6,256 nt of DNA, taken from contig CAMATR010000118.1 in the NCBI GenBank assembly GCA_945861175.1, positions 1-6,256 of the forward strand, in the 5' to 3' direction. The stretch is from Chitinophaga pinensis. Its GTDB lineage: Bacteria; Bacteroidota; Bacteroidia; Flavobacteriales_D; Crocinitomicaceae. Under the pieces are notes generated by a model, which saw nothing but the letters and a program-made list of their open reading frames with translations, was not told the origin of the DNA and ran no database searches. Shown here one piece after another: positions 6,092 through 6,256 of the stretch; the first letter of the stretch is position 1; the number at the start of each line of letters is the position of its first letter. The position numbers and the translations under genes were made by a program.

Positions 6092-6256
6092 ATGAAATAC
6101 CTTGTTTATTTAATTTTCATCAGTTTAATACCCCTCCTGAATTCTTGTGTTGAAATCATCGATGATATAGCTATTAATAATGATGGCAGCGGGACATTCA
6201 AATATACGGTTAATTTAAGCTCTAGTAAAGTAAAGATTAAATCTATTCTTGCATTA
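6092..6256 (+). CDS. Putative lipoprotein of unknown function (5' part only)
   Basis: Fifty-five codons are visible from ATG 6092 to the window edge with no stop, so the gene continues outside. The first 18 residues (MKYLVYLIFISLIPLLNS) form a short lipoprotein signal: one lysine, then a hydrophobic core and the lipobox-like LNSC, with lipidation expected at Cys19. The mature protein begins VEIIDDIAINNDGSGTF and continues KYTVNLSSSKVKIKS, polar and beta-prone. The acidic residues soon after the cysteine (Glu21, Asp24, Asp25) could act as the surface-export signal described for some Bacteroidota lipoproteins, but this is only suggestive. No domain is recognisable from the visible part. It is 47 bases downstream of the oxidoreductase on the same strand. 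The signal and start are well supported; the function is unknown. Confidence 0.75.
   Translation, partial: MKYLVYLIFISLIPLLNSCVEIIDDIAINNDGSGTFKYTVNLSSSKVKIKSILAL

Noticed and set aside
1..6256. CRISPR array, tRNA or rRNA, transposon ends, prophage or defence genes
   Set aside because: No repeat-spacer pattern, structured RNA gene, transposase or terminal inverted repeats seen on reading both strands; gaps between genes are all under 100 bases.

Overview
The window is AT-rich, densely coded chromosomal DNA from a member of the Bacteroidota, most likely a flavobacterium-like lineage. The evidence is a C-terminal type IX secretion (T9SS type A) sorting domain, Bacteroidota-style versions of HemA and HemC, A-rich leaders in place of strong Shine-Dalgarno sites at most starts, and a Bacteroidota-type lipoprotein signal. 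The genus cannot be fixed from the sequence alone.

Layout from left to right. Positions 1-597 (+) are the 3' end of a gene for a secreted or surface protein, with a beta-rich domain followed by a T9SS sorting domain. A strong hairpin terminator at 618-650 separates it from a convergent heme/siroheme cluster on the minus strand. In transcription order that cluster is hemA (glutamyl-tRNA reductase), hemC (hydroxymethylbilane synthase) and hemD (uroporphyrinogen-III synthase). The three genes are packed without gaps: hemA stops directly before the hemC ATG, and hemC and hemD overlap by 4 bases at a TTG start. Head to head with hemA, a plus-strand run begins with an RDD-family membrane protein (3563-4330). 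It continues with rsmI (4340-5020, 16S rRNA C1402 ribose methyltransferase) and a zinc-less medium-chain quinone oxidoreductase-like enzyme (5007-6044, overlapping rsmI by 14 bases). After 47 bases a probable lipoprotein gene starts at 6092 and runs off the end of the window.

HemA makes glutamate-1-semialdehyde from charged glutamyl-tRNA. After HemL and HemB (not in this window), HemC polymerises porphobilinogen and HemD closes the ring to uroporphyrinogen III, the branch point to heme, siroheme and cobalamin. The plus-strand run mixes unrelated housekeeping functions and looks like an ordinary co-transcribed string, not a dedicated pathway.

I found no RNA genes, CRISPR arrays, insertion sequences, prophage or defence genes, and no convincing undescribed system. 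The least understood items are the lipoprotein cut off at the right edge and the T9SS cargo cut off at the left edge. The best small-scale points are the TTG starts, the unsettled hemA start and the strand-asymmetric terminator.
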